Shown here: in pieces, positions 1-6,149 of the stretch
Layout of the letters: each line of letters begins with the position of its first letter
Numbering within the stretch: the stretch's first letter is position 1
Source: Desulfofustis sp.
GTDB taxonomy: Bacteria > Desulfobacterota > Desulfobulbia > Desulfobulbales > Desulfocapsaceae
Reading direction: 5' to 3'
Length of the DNA: 13,580 nucleotides
Assembly (NCBI GenBank): GCA_029287755.1
Contig: JARFQM010000011.1
Location: 1 to 13,580 of the forward strand
Translations under genes and position numbers: made by a program
The notes under the pieces: model-generated
Seen by the model: only the letters and a program-made list of their open reading frames with translations
Database searches by the model: none
What the model was told of the DNA's origin: nothing

Positions 1-174
1 CGAGAAGAACGCACCATCACGGGGATTTAGGATAATGCATCCCCGATCACTGCCAGCCGATATAATCGGTTCTCAACACCTACTGGCATCCAAGGCGTGC
101 AGCTTGGAAGAGAGGGAAGCATGGCGTCACCGTCAGGGACGTGTTACACGACCTGGCTGATCGCTAAACGTTAA

Positions 175-609
175 TTATTCCCCCCGTTCAATAGTAAGTT
201 CCAACCCCTTCAAGCCCTTAAAGATACTGACATCACCTTCTATTTTGGCAAGCGGATTACCAGGTGAAATCAATCTCGGCTTATCACTGGTACTGGCGGG
301 GGTGCGACCATATAAAATACAAAAGCCTGAGCCCTGCAGCCAATAGGCAATATCACCAATTTCAAACTCTTCTTTGGGGTTCTCTGCCTCGATATCCACT
401 GGAATAGTGCCATAAAGTTCATCTCCCCAGGTGGATAAACTGACTTTTAAAGGCAGGGCTTCCCAGAATTTAGTGCAGGTGTTCGGCGCGGTTTCTGTTA
501 ACAGCGTTGCTTTTATGTTACCGATTTCTTGAGCTTTTAATAAAATAGTTTTCATTCCTTTGTTCCTCAATATTGCATCGTTAGTTATCTTACTCAGTTG
601 GTCAGACAA
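175..609 (-). CDS. Cyclophilin-like fold protein (TM1367/DUF369 type)
   Basis: This 144-residue protein resembles the small bacterial and archaeal cyclophilin-like family (PF04126) typified by TM1367. The recognisable pieces are STWGDELY at residues 59-66, an ENP turn near 76-78, GDIAYW at 85-90 and FCILYGRTP at 97-104, in the family's order and spacing. The fold is a cyclophilin-type beta barrel. No biochemical role is established, and peptidyl-prolyl isomerase activity should not be assumed. The start given is TTG at 607-609, with AGGAG seven bases upstream. An in-frame ATG at residue 19 (553-555) also has a GAGGAA-type site and would remove an N-terminal tail that TM1367-like proteins lack, so it is a real alternative. 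No signal peptide or membrane segment is seen. It is a single gene with no close partner. Family assignment is confident, function unknown. Confidence 0.85.
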   Translation of the reverse strand: MSDQLSKITNDAILRNKGMKTILLKAQEIGNIKATLLTETAPNTCTKFWEALPLKVSLSTWGDELYGTIPVDIEAENPKEEFEIGDIAYWLQGSGFCILYGRTPASTSDKPRLISPGNPLAKIEGDVSIFKGLKGLELTIERGE

Positions 610-1014
610 TAAAGTTCTCCTCTTTTAAACAATAACATTCAAGAAGGCGGTAATCTCATGGAAATTTGGCTGCCCGCTCCGCTGCCTACGCTGAAGCCAT
701 TTCTGTTGTATTTCATTGCAGCCCTGTTTGTTCGAAATTCCCGGGTGCCGCAGGTTAATAAATTCAGAATACTTGACAGCCGAACTGGTGCACTTAATCT
801 AGATCATTATATAGACAGTAATTCCGCCATCTGGAATTTTTTAGGAAATGTACATTATTGTAAACCAGCTGGTTCAAGGTCAGTGGCAGCAGTCGAGGTG
901 TCGCTTCAAAAAACTTTGGTTTAAACTGCGCATTTTTATGGCCGGCTGATTGATTTCTATGGTAACCAGTATTTCTATCCAGGAGATATTCATCACCTTA
1001 TTCATGACCAGAAG
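610..1014. other. 405-base gap between cyclophilin-like gene and the orphan 125-residue gene
   Basis: No gene is supported here. An open frame at 658-924 (88 codons from ATG) has only a weak AAGGCGG-like site upstream and a translation like no family I know, so it is not called. Two things deserve note. A consensus -35 hexamer lies at 773-778. Bases 925-1014 are open in the same frame as the next gene and translate into a protein-like stretch. Confidence 0.5.
773..800 (+). promoter_or_regulatory. Possible promoter upstream of the orphan gene
   Basis: A perfect TTGACA (773-778) is followed after 16 bases by TAATCT (795-800), a poor -10 match. It points towards the gene starting at 1015, leaving a leader of about 200 bases. 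Only the -35 half is convincing. Confidence 0.3.
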
Positions 1015-1392
1015 ATGAGGGATCATAAAAAATTAGAGTCGCAGAGGACCATTCATGAACATGGGGTAACCTATGTCCACGACTTGTTAGACAGGGTTGG
1101 ATTCACGATTCATGATGTGAATAGAGATCCAGACCATCACTATCAGATATTTGCCCAATTCAAAGACAGGGCAATGTTGATTGCTGTTCGTACTGCCTAT
1201 CATCCGGATGTGGGAAAAATGGACGCTCCCACTAGAGAGAAGCTGATTCACGAGTCTAAAAAGCTCAACGCCGTACCCCATTTTGCCGGCTTATCATTGA
1301 CAGTAGCGAACAAGAGTGATATCCAGAGAGAGGACTCAAATCAAATAGCTGAGAACAATATTGTGTTCTATGGGATTTCAGTTGTACGTTAA
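1015..1392 (+). CDS. Conserved-looking hypothetical protein, family not recognised
   Basis: This 125-residue protein is soluble and rich in His and charged residues. I do not recognise a named family. It has the texture of a real domain: a predicted helix at 15-30 (HGVTYVHDLLDRVGF), a strand-like segment at 43-59 (YQIFAQFKDRAMLIAVRT), the motif AYHPDVGKMD at 61-70, a helix at 72-85 and PHFAGLSLT at 88-96. The alternation of a helix, strands with acidic/Lys residues and another helix loosely recalls PD-(D/E)XK nuclease-like folds. I cannot point to a complete active site, so that is only a guess. ATG 1015 has no good ribosome binding site. Upstream codons back to 925 stay open and look protein-like, so the true start or ancestral gene may extend further. 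A 19-codon frame at 959-1018 overlaps the start as ATGA. Confidence 0.6.
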   Translation: MRDHKKLESQRTIHEHGVTYVHDLLDRVGFTIHDVNRDPDHHYQIFAQFKDRAMLIAVRTAYHPDVGKMDAPTREKLIHESKKLNAVPHFAGLSLTVANKSDIQREDSNQIAENNIVFYGISVVR

Positions 1393-1499
1393 CTGGAAAT
1401 ACTTACAGCATAGTGCTGCGAGTATATGATATTTTAGGCATTGATTGTTAGGACTTGCCCGAGATCGAATCTACTTCAGCAAGACATTGATGGCTGTCT

Positions 1500-1856
1500 A
1501 TGCAACCGACCACAGAAGATCGAAGGAAACACGAGCGCTATAAACTCGAAAATTCAGTTTCGGTCTCATCACATGGGGTGAATCAGATTACCGACATAAG
1601 CATGGGGGGATTCTGTTTCAGATGCCCTCCTTTTACGCCGGTATCTGATTTCTGGGAAACGGACATCATAACCTCGGTTGCCACCCTTGAAGGTTTTCCT
1701 GCCAAACGGGTATGGGTATCAATGGTAGAAAATGGTACCCATGAGTATTTACCGGCCGAAGTGGGGGCAAAATTTGGCAAGTTAACCAAGAAGCAGAGCA
1801 CTCTCTTATCAGAGGTAATCGAGGCCATTTCACATACTGAGGGGCCAGAGCACTGA
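1500..1856 (+). CDS. PilZ-domain protein, probable cyclic-di-GMP binder
   Basis: A stand-alone PilZ domain of 118 residues. Both signature elements of c-di-GMP binding are present: the RxxxR motif (R9 and R13 in RRKHER) and the D/N-x-S-x-x-G motif (D32, S34, G37 in DISMGG). The spacing is shorter than average but plausible. The rest has the beta-barrel pattern of PilZ (FPAKRVWVSMVENG, EVGAKFGKL) and a C-terminal helix at 97-112. There is no attached output domain, so it would act as a soluble receptor that relays c-di-GMP to a partner protein, commonly affecting motility, exopolysaccharide or attachment. No partner lies next to it. The ribosome binding site is weak. ATG 1500 is chosen because RxxxR normally sits near the N terminus. 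Confidence 0.82.
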   Translation: MQPTTEDRRKHERYKLENSVSVSSHGVNQITDISMGGFCFRCPPFTPVSDFWETDIITSVATLEGFPAKRVWVSMVENGTHEYLPAEVGAKFGKLTKKQSTLLSEVIEAISHTEGPEH

Positions 1857-2005
1857 TCAGTGTTGCCTGAGGCCTTGTCTCAGATCATAAGCTTTCTTCC
1901 CTCCAGCCGCATATCTCTTCAGATATCACCCGCTGCCCTTCCGGTAGCAGCGACTTGAAACATGTTGCCGATGATGAATAAAACCGAGCCGTTCTATTCT
2001 GTCAG

Positions 2006-2043
2006 CCTGCCAATTCCCAGAGTAATTGCAGAGCATTGGCAGG
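2006..2043. repeat. 9-bp perfect inverted repeat overlapping an orphan Shine-Dalgarno-like sequence
   Basis: CCTGCCAAT (2006-2014) and ATTGGCAGG (2035-2043) are perfect inverted copies with a 20-base loop. The right arm runs into AGGAGGTGA (2041-2049), a near-ideal anti-16S sequence, but no start codon or open frame follows. It could be a structured RNA or the remnant of a lost gene's leader. Confidence 0.4.
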
Positions 2044-2080
2044 AGGTGAAATAAGCTGTTACTACTCTTTTCCCCTCGGG

Positions 2081-2290
2081 CTATTGACGGCTCTTTAACG
2101 TTTCTATTTCTTTTCGTAACTCGTCGATTTGGGCAATAAGTTTATTTCGCTCAGCAAATAAATCTGCCAGATCTCTCTCCACGTTTCTGGTAATAATCTG
2201 CATGTCCCGCAGCTGTTTCAAAAGAATACGGTCCTCAATTGATTGTTCCAGACTTGTGAGCCATTTCCTCACATCCCTGATTGTCTTCAT
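2081..2290 (-). CDS. Small coiled-coil protein
   Basis: A 69-residue, highly charged protein predicted to be almost entirely helical. Heptad-like spacing of Leu/Ile runs from about residue 10 to the end (for example DLADLFAERNKLIAQIDEL), typical of a short coiled coil. It has no Cys, no membrane segment and no enzymatic motif. The start at 2288-2290 (MKTIRDV) is chosen over an ATG nine codons upstream because GGAGGG lies exactly seven bases before it. Short proteins of this kind often act as oligomerisation or adaptor subunits, but nothing in the neighbourhood identifies a partner. It is probably real, given the good ribosome binding site. Function unknown. Confidence 0.6.
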   Translation of the reverse strand: MKTIRDVRKWLTSLEQSIEDRILLKQLRDMQIITRNVERDLADLFAERNKLIAQIDELRKEIETLKSRQ

Positions 2291-2713
2291 ATCATAGCCC
2301 TCCATACATATTCGCACCCTATAGCATAGGGGATTAGATGGAGATTAATCAATACCTGTGAATGGTTTCGAACTGATCAATCTACTCAGCCAACGGTCAT
2401 GGGAAAAAGAGACTGACGCTTACGGCGATACTTTTCGAGGAAGTGGATTCGCAGCATCGGGACTGGTCCTGCCGGCCTCAGCCATTTTTTTGTGGCACTC
2501 CTGTGTGAGATAGGATAGTATCACATTGTGGTACATTCTCACTTGGTGTATCACTTCACCCTTATACCTGGTGGTGCGACTCCTCCCTGGGTCGTGCCAC
2601 CATCTTTATTTTCCTCTCGTCTCACTTGAAAAAACCTATTGATATGAACCCCTTAGCACGGCGCTGCGTGCTGACACTTTTCTGGCTCATCCGCTGGGCT
2701 GCCGCGCTGTTTC
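2291..2713. other. 423-base gene-free stretch with two hairpins
   Basis: No supported open reading frame on either strand. It contains the strong hairpin at 2569-2602 (listed separately) and a second one at 2655-2672: AGCACG and CGTGCT as 6-bp arms around GCGCTG, followed by CACTTTTCT on the plus strand. It could house a small RNA, but no convincing promoter is visible. Confidence 0.45.
2569..2602 (+). terminator. Candidate intrinsic terminator without an obvious gene
   Basis: TGGTGGTGCGAC (2569-2580) pairs with GTCGTGCCACCA (2591-2602): 12 pairs including two adjacent G-U wobbles, around a 10-base loop. It is followed on the plus strand by TCTTTATTTTCC. The nearest plus-strand gene (PilZ) ends over 700 bases upstream, so it may end a small RNA or be an unrelated stem-loop. 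Confidence 0.45.
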
Positions 2714-3283
2714 TTACACGGGCGCGACACTGAAAAGCATTTCATGGATCCAGAAGATGAAGGCCAGGTAGAGAGCGAGGCCTCCAGCTGCGGCTATCCA
2801 ATCGTTGAATTTTGACGGCGGCGCACCTGGAAGCGGTCGGGTATCACGCCTGCTTACCGACAACATATCTGCAAAGACCCACACCAGAAAGGAGCCGAAC
2901 AGGACCAGGTCGGCGAGTGTACCGTTGGCGAGCAGATGGGCTGCTGCCCACAGCTTGGAGGCCAGCAGCATCGGGTGGTGCACGGCAGCTTTGATACGGC
3001 CGGGAAAATAGGCGGCTATCAGCAGAGGGAATACGGGGATCATTAGAACGAGGGCGGTATGCTGGAGCCAGGCCGGGGTGAGATAGAGTTCGATTACAGC
3101 GCTGCGGGCATCGCTATAACCTCTGATGGTCAAGATCAGGCCCATAAGAGCTATGGCAGAATAGATGCCTTTCCAGCCCCACACCCCTAACCGTTCTGTC
3201 ATCTCGTTTCGCCATCTCTCGTTGACGATGGATATCGAGTGAACGCCGAGAAAGATGAATAGTCCAATGATAAGCTGGGTCAT
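2714..3283 (-). CDS. NnrU-family integral membrane protein
   Basis: A 189-residue polytopic membrane protein of the NnrU family (PF07298). Hydrophobic segments lie at about 2-20, 38-55, 72-92, 108-125, 127-142 and 162-183. The family's conserved core is present: H15 in the first helix, PGRIKAAVHHPML near 95-106 with H102-H103, then KLWAAAHLLANG at 110-121 with H116, and WVFADM at 135-140. Relatives include NnrU, linked to nitric oxide/nitrite respiration in denitrifiers, and the plant zeta-carotene isomerase Z-ISO, which binds haem through conserved His. Haem binding is therefore plausible here, but no nitrogen-oxide reductase lies nearby. ATG 3283 was chosen because AGGAGA sits seven bases upstream. 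The frame extends 43 codons further, but that extension overlaps the promoter. It is a lone gene. Confidence 0.85.
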   Translation of the reverse strand: MTQLIIGLFIFLGVHSISIVNERWRNEMTERLGVWGWKGIYSAIALMGLILTIRGYSDARSAVIELYLTPAWLQHTALVLMIPVFPLLIAAYFPGRIKAAVHHPMLLASKLWAAAHLLANGTLADLVLFGSFLVWVFADMLSVSRRDTRPLPGAPPSKFNDWIAAAGGLALYLAFIFWIHEMLFSVAPV

Positions 3284-3679
3284 GATGGATTCTCCTGTCG
3301 AGGCGCCTGCAGTAGTCCTCCTGAAGCGGAAAAACACTAATTCTTGGCTAATCTTACAGGTATTATAGGGCAAAAGCGAACGGTTGCCAGGGATGACAAG
3401 ATTTCTGAACAAACGTTTGCAGACCAGCGCTCTGCGTGGTCCTGTTTCGGCGGTCGAATCGTGTGCCGTGAAAACGCAGAACCACCTTTCTCATTCGGCC
3501 AGTGTCTCTACCAGTGACGGCACGCCAGATACGGTCATGCTAGCGTCTGGATACCGAAGAGCGCGTCTCAAATATGTTGACTATCAGGTGGTGTCGTCGC
3601 ACTGTCTACCTTGAGATGAGAAAATGCGGTGAGGATGATGCAGCAGAAGCACTCTTTAAATATCTAACCGGAGGTTTTC
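3284..3679. other. 396-base divergent gap between the NnrU-type and SpoIIAA-like genes
   Basis: It carries the promoter of the NnrU-type gene (3362-3390) and a perfect palindrome CAAACGTTTG at 3410-3419, about 20 bases upstream of that promoter, which could be an operator. An open frame at 3384-3614 (plus) has no ribosome binding site and low-complexity Ser/Thr composition, and is not called. No clear promoter for the plus-strand gene at 3680 was found. Confidence 0.5.
3362..3390 (-). promoter_or_regulatory. Sigma-70-type promoter of the NnrU-family gene
   Basis: Reading the minus strand, CTGGCA (3385-3390, 4 of 6 to TTGACA) is followed by a 17-base spacer and a perfect TATAAT (3362-3367). 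The transcript would start near 3355, about 70 bases before the chosen ATG, which supports that start over the upstream ones. Confidence 0.6.
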
Positions 3680-4051
3680 ATGTTCCAAGTAACCCTGCGC
3701 GGCGATAATCGTCTTGACATCGAGCTGAGCGGCAAGCTTGATTCCGAAGAGATGAAAACCGCACTCGATGAACTGGTCGACAAGTCGGGAACCATTGAAG
3801 ACGGCAGAATGCTTTATGATGTTATTGACTTCCACATGCCGTCTTTAAGTGCAATCGCAATAGAATTTTCGCGTCTTCCAGAAATGTTCGGGCTCATTAA
3901 GAGATTTTCCAAGGCGGCAGTTCTCTCAGATAAAAACTGGATCAAAAAAGCCAGTGAGTTGGAGGGGATGTTGATACCCGGTGTGGAGATTAAAGCGTTT
4001 GACCGGGAGCAAAGAGAAGAGGCCGAAAACTGGCTCGAGGCAGACGAGTAA
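3680..4051 (+). CDS. SpoIIAA-like (STAS-fold) protein
   Basis: A 123-residue soluble protein of the SpoIIAA-like/STAS-type family (PF11964). It shows the alternating strand-helix pattern: a strand at 11-17, a helix at 21-34, the strand RMLYDVIDF at 43-51, a helix at 55-75, the strand KAAVLSD at 78-84 and the typical C-terminal stretch WIKKASELEGMLIPG (87-101) followed by EIKAF and an acidic tail. Canonical STAS anti-sigma antagonists are phosphorylated on a serine at the start of a helix. This family usually lacks that and has been proposed to bind lipids or act as a small scaffold, so no anti-sigma role is claimed. GGAGG five bases before the ATG makes the start firm. No kinase or sigma factor lies nearby. 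The gene stands alone, about 114 bases before an SDR gene on the same strand. Confidence 0.8.
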   Translation: MFQVTLRGDNRLDIELSGKLDSEEMKTALDELVDKSGTIEDGRMLYDVIDFHMPSLSAIAIEFSRLPEMFGLIKRFSKAAVLSDKNWIKKASELEGMLIPGVEIKAFDREQREEAENWLEADE

Positions 4052-4165
4052 CCCCAGATGCAGGCTCAAAATTAAGGTGTTGGTGCAGCGAACCGTTGCA
4101 CTCAGTCGACAACCTGGTGCGAGATAAGGCGGCGGTCAGCAACATTCATATGGGAACAGACTACA

Positions 4166-4861
4166 TTGGCTGAGCGGAAAATCTGCATAGTGGGCGCCAG
4201 CGGTAAGCTCGGGCGCTACCTGGTCAGCCACGCCTTGGAGCGTGGCTACCGGGTCGTTGGCGTCTGCAGAGAGCAGAGCATCGCCAAGCTTGATGATTTC
4301 AAGGAGCGGATCACCATACGGGGAGGCAGAACCAATGATCGCAGTGTCATAGAGCCTGCAGTAGCAGGCTGCGAGGGGGTGTTGACGGTCCTGGCCCCAT
4401 GGGGAATTCAGCAGTATGCGTCGGGCACCGCTCAGGCGGTGATGGATTGCGCCGAGCCGGACGCACGACTGATTTTTTCTTGCGGATGGCATATCACACG
4501 CGACGGCCAGGATGTCTATTCCTGGAAGCTCAAAACATTCGTCACACTATTCGGCGGCCTTGCCAGGCTCTTTCGATTCGCTGAACTCGATGATCAGGTG
4601 GAAGCCTGTCGGAGAATTTTTGCCAGCGATAAGAGGTGGACGGTGGTTCGGGGAAGCGATCTGGAAGAGGGCGACAGTCAGGGACTACCGGTCTGGAGCC
4701 GACATGTAGGTGACCCGGTTCTGCAGAGCAATCTCACCAGAAGAATCGATTTTGCCTTATTCATGGTTGAAGCCCTGCAAAATGACGCACTCATTCACGA
4801 AGCACCTGCCATCGTGGGATGCCGGACACCCTCGGCCCTGAAATACGAACCGGTGCATTAA
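4166..4861 (+). CDS. Atypical SDR / NmrA-like NAD(P)-binding protein
   Basis: A 231-residue single-domain Rossmann protein of the NAD(P)H-binding atypical SDR group (PF13460). The dinucleotide motif GASGKLG is at 10-16, right after the first strand KICIVG. Further conserved pieces are VLTVLAPWG (72-80), IFSCGWHITRDG (103-114), WKLK (120-123), AELDDQVEACRR (139-150) and WTVVRGSDLEEG (158-169). The classical YxxxK catalytic pair is not evident, as expected for NmrA-like members, which act as redox sensors or as reductases/epimerases of unknown substrate. The start is TTG at 4166-4168, chosen because the Rossmann strand begins immediately after it. The frame is open further upstream but has no ATG or GTG, and the ribosome binding site is poor. 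C terminus and length look complete. Substrate unknown. Confidence 0.8.
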   Translation: MAERKICIVGASGKLGRYLVSHALERGYRVVGVCREQSIAKLDDFKERITIRGGRTNDRSVIEPAVAGCEGVLTVLAPWGIQQYASGTAQAVMDCAEPDARLIFSCGWHITRDGQDVYSWKLKTFVTLFGGLARLFRFAELDDQVEACRRIFASDKRWTVVRGSDLEEGDSQGLPVWSRHVGDPVLQSNLTRRIDFALFMVEALQNDALIHEAPAIVGCRTPSALKYEPVH

Positions 4862-5213
4862 CTCTCCAAGAATCTATCGCCCGCAAAGAACGTTATCGTG
4901 AAAACGATAGGGACCAAAATCGACATCGCGGCATCCCGGTATCTGTGGTCCGCTCGCCGGCGTCCTGACTCCAGGCAGTGGCGTCAGGGTCAGGCTTATA
5001 ATAGCATGAGCAGCATGATCTTGATGAGGCTTATCCTGCCACTGGCGCCGTTGAGGCTGATGATACCGCCCCTGCGCGCAGCACTATTCTTGACCCTGCT
5101 TTTCTGCTCCGGTGTGGCCATCGAGCAGAGATCGCCGGACACTGCGTATAAAAAATGTCTACCTTAGGATTGAAGGCTCAACGATTTGAGGAGTGGAGCC
5201 AATGAGGTTTCCA
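4862..5213. other. 352-base gap with hairpin and short repeats
   Basis: Just after the SDR gene lies a 6-bp perfect stem (TATCGT 4894-4899, ACGATA 4904-4909) closed by a GAAA tetraloop but without a T-tract. It may be an RNA-stabilising or weak termination hairpin. CCTGAC (4964-4969) faces two tandem GTCAGG copies (4983-4994). A TATAAT at 4997-5002 has no matching -35. An open frame at 4898-5167 has a hydrophobic C-terminal part but no ribosome binding site, and its GTG start falls inside the hairpin, so it is not called. Confidence 0.45.
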
Positions 5214-5834
5214 CTACCCCTTAAACCCGTTGTCCAAGTGGGAGCCGTCGCAGATTGGTTTCTTTTTTGAGCCGCCGCAGCGGCAGAGCACGTAATGGTC
5301 GGCCATGGGCAGCAGCTTGTCCGAATCCTGGTCGTCGATCAGGGTGATATAGCCCTGAATATTGAGCGGTCCATCCTCTTCAACGACGATCTGCTCCACA
5401 CCTGCGAAATAATCCCGGTGGTGAACGCCGTCGACAATATAGCTCAAGGCGCCCGAAGGACATTTCCGAATGGTGTCAATGATCTCTTCGACCGGGGCGG
5501 CGTTGGCTTCATATTTGGGGGCGTCATGGGTGCCGAATACGGCTTCGAGTTCCCCGCAATAGCCGGCGCCCATGCACAGATAGCGGTCGAAGACGATGGT
5601 GATCTTTTCTCCACGGTAATACTCAAGTTCTTTTTTGTCCGAGTCCTCTCTGCTGCCTTCAAAACCGATGGTCGCGTGCGTGCCGTCGCACAGCGGTTTG
5701 TACTTGGACTCGCCGCAGCGGCACAGGGAGGTGACCCGCTCCATTTTTACCGGATCCCCGTCTTTGCCGATCAGTTTTGAGTCGACCGCCATAAGTGGGC
5801 TGTATTTGCTTAGGATAATTTGACTTTTTGGCAT
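5214..5834 (-). CDS. CDGSH iron-sulfur / divergent ferredoxin / CDGSH protein
   Basis: A 206-residue soluble protein carrying three candidate Fe-S sites. The first CDGSH (mitoNEET-type, PF09360) motif has C38, C40, C49 and H53 (CRC...CDGTH), a 3Cys-1His [2Fe-2S] ligand set. The middle section is a divergent single-cluster ferredoxin domain (PF06902 type) with C87, C93 and C125 (CMGAGYC ... CPSGAL). The C-terminal CDGSH motif has C184, C186, C195 and H199 (CRC...CDGSH). Two CDGSH motifs in one chain place it with the tandem bacterial CDGSH proteins. Such proteins are thought to shuttle electrons or transfer clusters; no partner is known. ATG 5834 is preceded by GGAGG five bases upstream, and a longer frame upstream is rejected. 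A GC-rich hairpin (5901-5917) lies in its leader region. It is transcribed away from the neighbouring methyltransferase gene. Confidence 0.9.
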   Translation of the reverse strand: MPKSQIILSKYSPLMAVDSKLIGKDGDPVKMERVTSLCRCGESKYKPLCDGTHATIGFEGSREDSDKKELEYYRGEKITIVFDRYLCMGAGYCGELEAVFGTHDAPKYEANAAPVEEIIDTIRKCPSGALSYIVDGVHHRDYFAGVEQIVVEEDGPLNIQGYITLIDDQDSDKLLPMADHYVLCRCGGSKKKPICDGSHLDNGFKG

Positions 5835-6149
5835 GCTGTCCTCCTCACAAGACAATTTTGGGGGCGATCCTGCAGGGTGCAGCCGCTCAGTCACAGATGG
5901 CGGGGAGCGGCGCCCCGGCGCGATCGATTTGCTCCATGGAAGATACCCTAAATTAGTGCCCTTTACCACCTTGATGGCGCAGGACCGCCATGGTGCGACA
6001 GGAGAATGTGAAGCACACCCATCATGCAGTTAACCTGTCTGCCAGATATGTTCCGTGTGCATCCGTGGGCAAATGGTACTATAGTCATCGGGCATGGATG
6101 AGGTCTCTCGATACGGGCATAACGGCATGACATTTGACAGGAGGGTGCG
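5835..6149. other. 315-base divergent intergenic region
   Basis: It separates the CDGSH gene (minus) from the O-methyltransferase gene (plus). CGGGG (5901-5905) and CCCCG (5913-5917) form a 5-bp stem with a 7-base loop in the minus-strand leader. A possible extended -10 for the plus-strand gene is listed separately. Open frames running through this stretch look like continuations of frames from the CDGSH gene and are not called. Confidence 0.5.
6074..6082 (+). promoter_or_regulatory. Possible extended -10 promoter of the O-methyltransferase gene
   Basis: TGG directly precedes TACTAT (6077-6082), forming a TGn-extended -10 element. No convincing -35 lies 16-18 bases upstream. It would give a leader of roughly 60 bases before ATG 6150. 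Confidence 0.3.

Noticed and set aside
20..69. Two small hairpins at the left edge (GGGGAT/ATCCCC and CCGAT/ATCGG), possibly a terminator of a gene outside the window.
   Set aside because: Short stems without a T-tract; no partial gene at the edge can be identified.
120..167. A reading frame ending HGVTVRDVLHDLADR resembles HGVTYVHDLLDR in the protein encoded at 1015-1392, as if a decayed paralogue lay at the left edge.
   Set aside because: The match is limited to about ten residues, does not extend upstream, and the DNA alignment needs a gap. It is too weak to call a duplicate or pseudogene.
658..924. 88-codon plus-strand frame, in phase with the gene at 1015.
   Set aside because: Weak ribosome binding site, no family resemblance, unusual composition. 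Being in the same phase as the next gene can be chance.
4898..5167. 89-codon plus-strand frame with a hydrophobic C-terminal part.
   Set aside because: GTG start within a stem-loop, no ribosome binding site, Arg-rich N-terminal part unlike a signal peptide. Likely non-coding.
5295..5780. 161-codon plus-strand frame opposite the CDGSH gene.
   Set aside because: It lies wholly inside the antisense of a gene with intact Fe-S ligands and shows no domain of its own.
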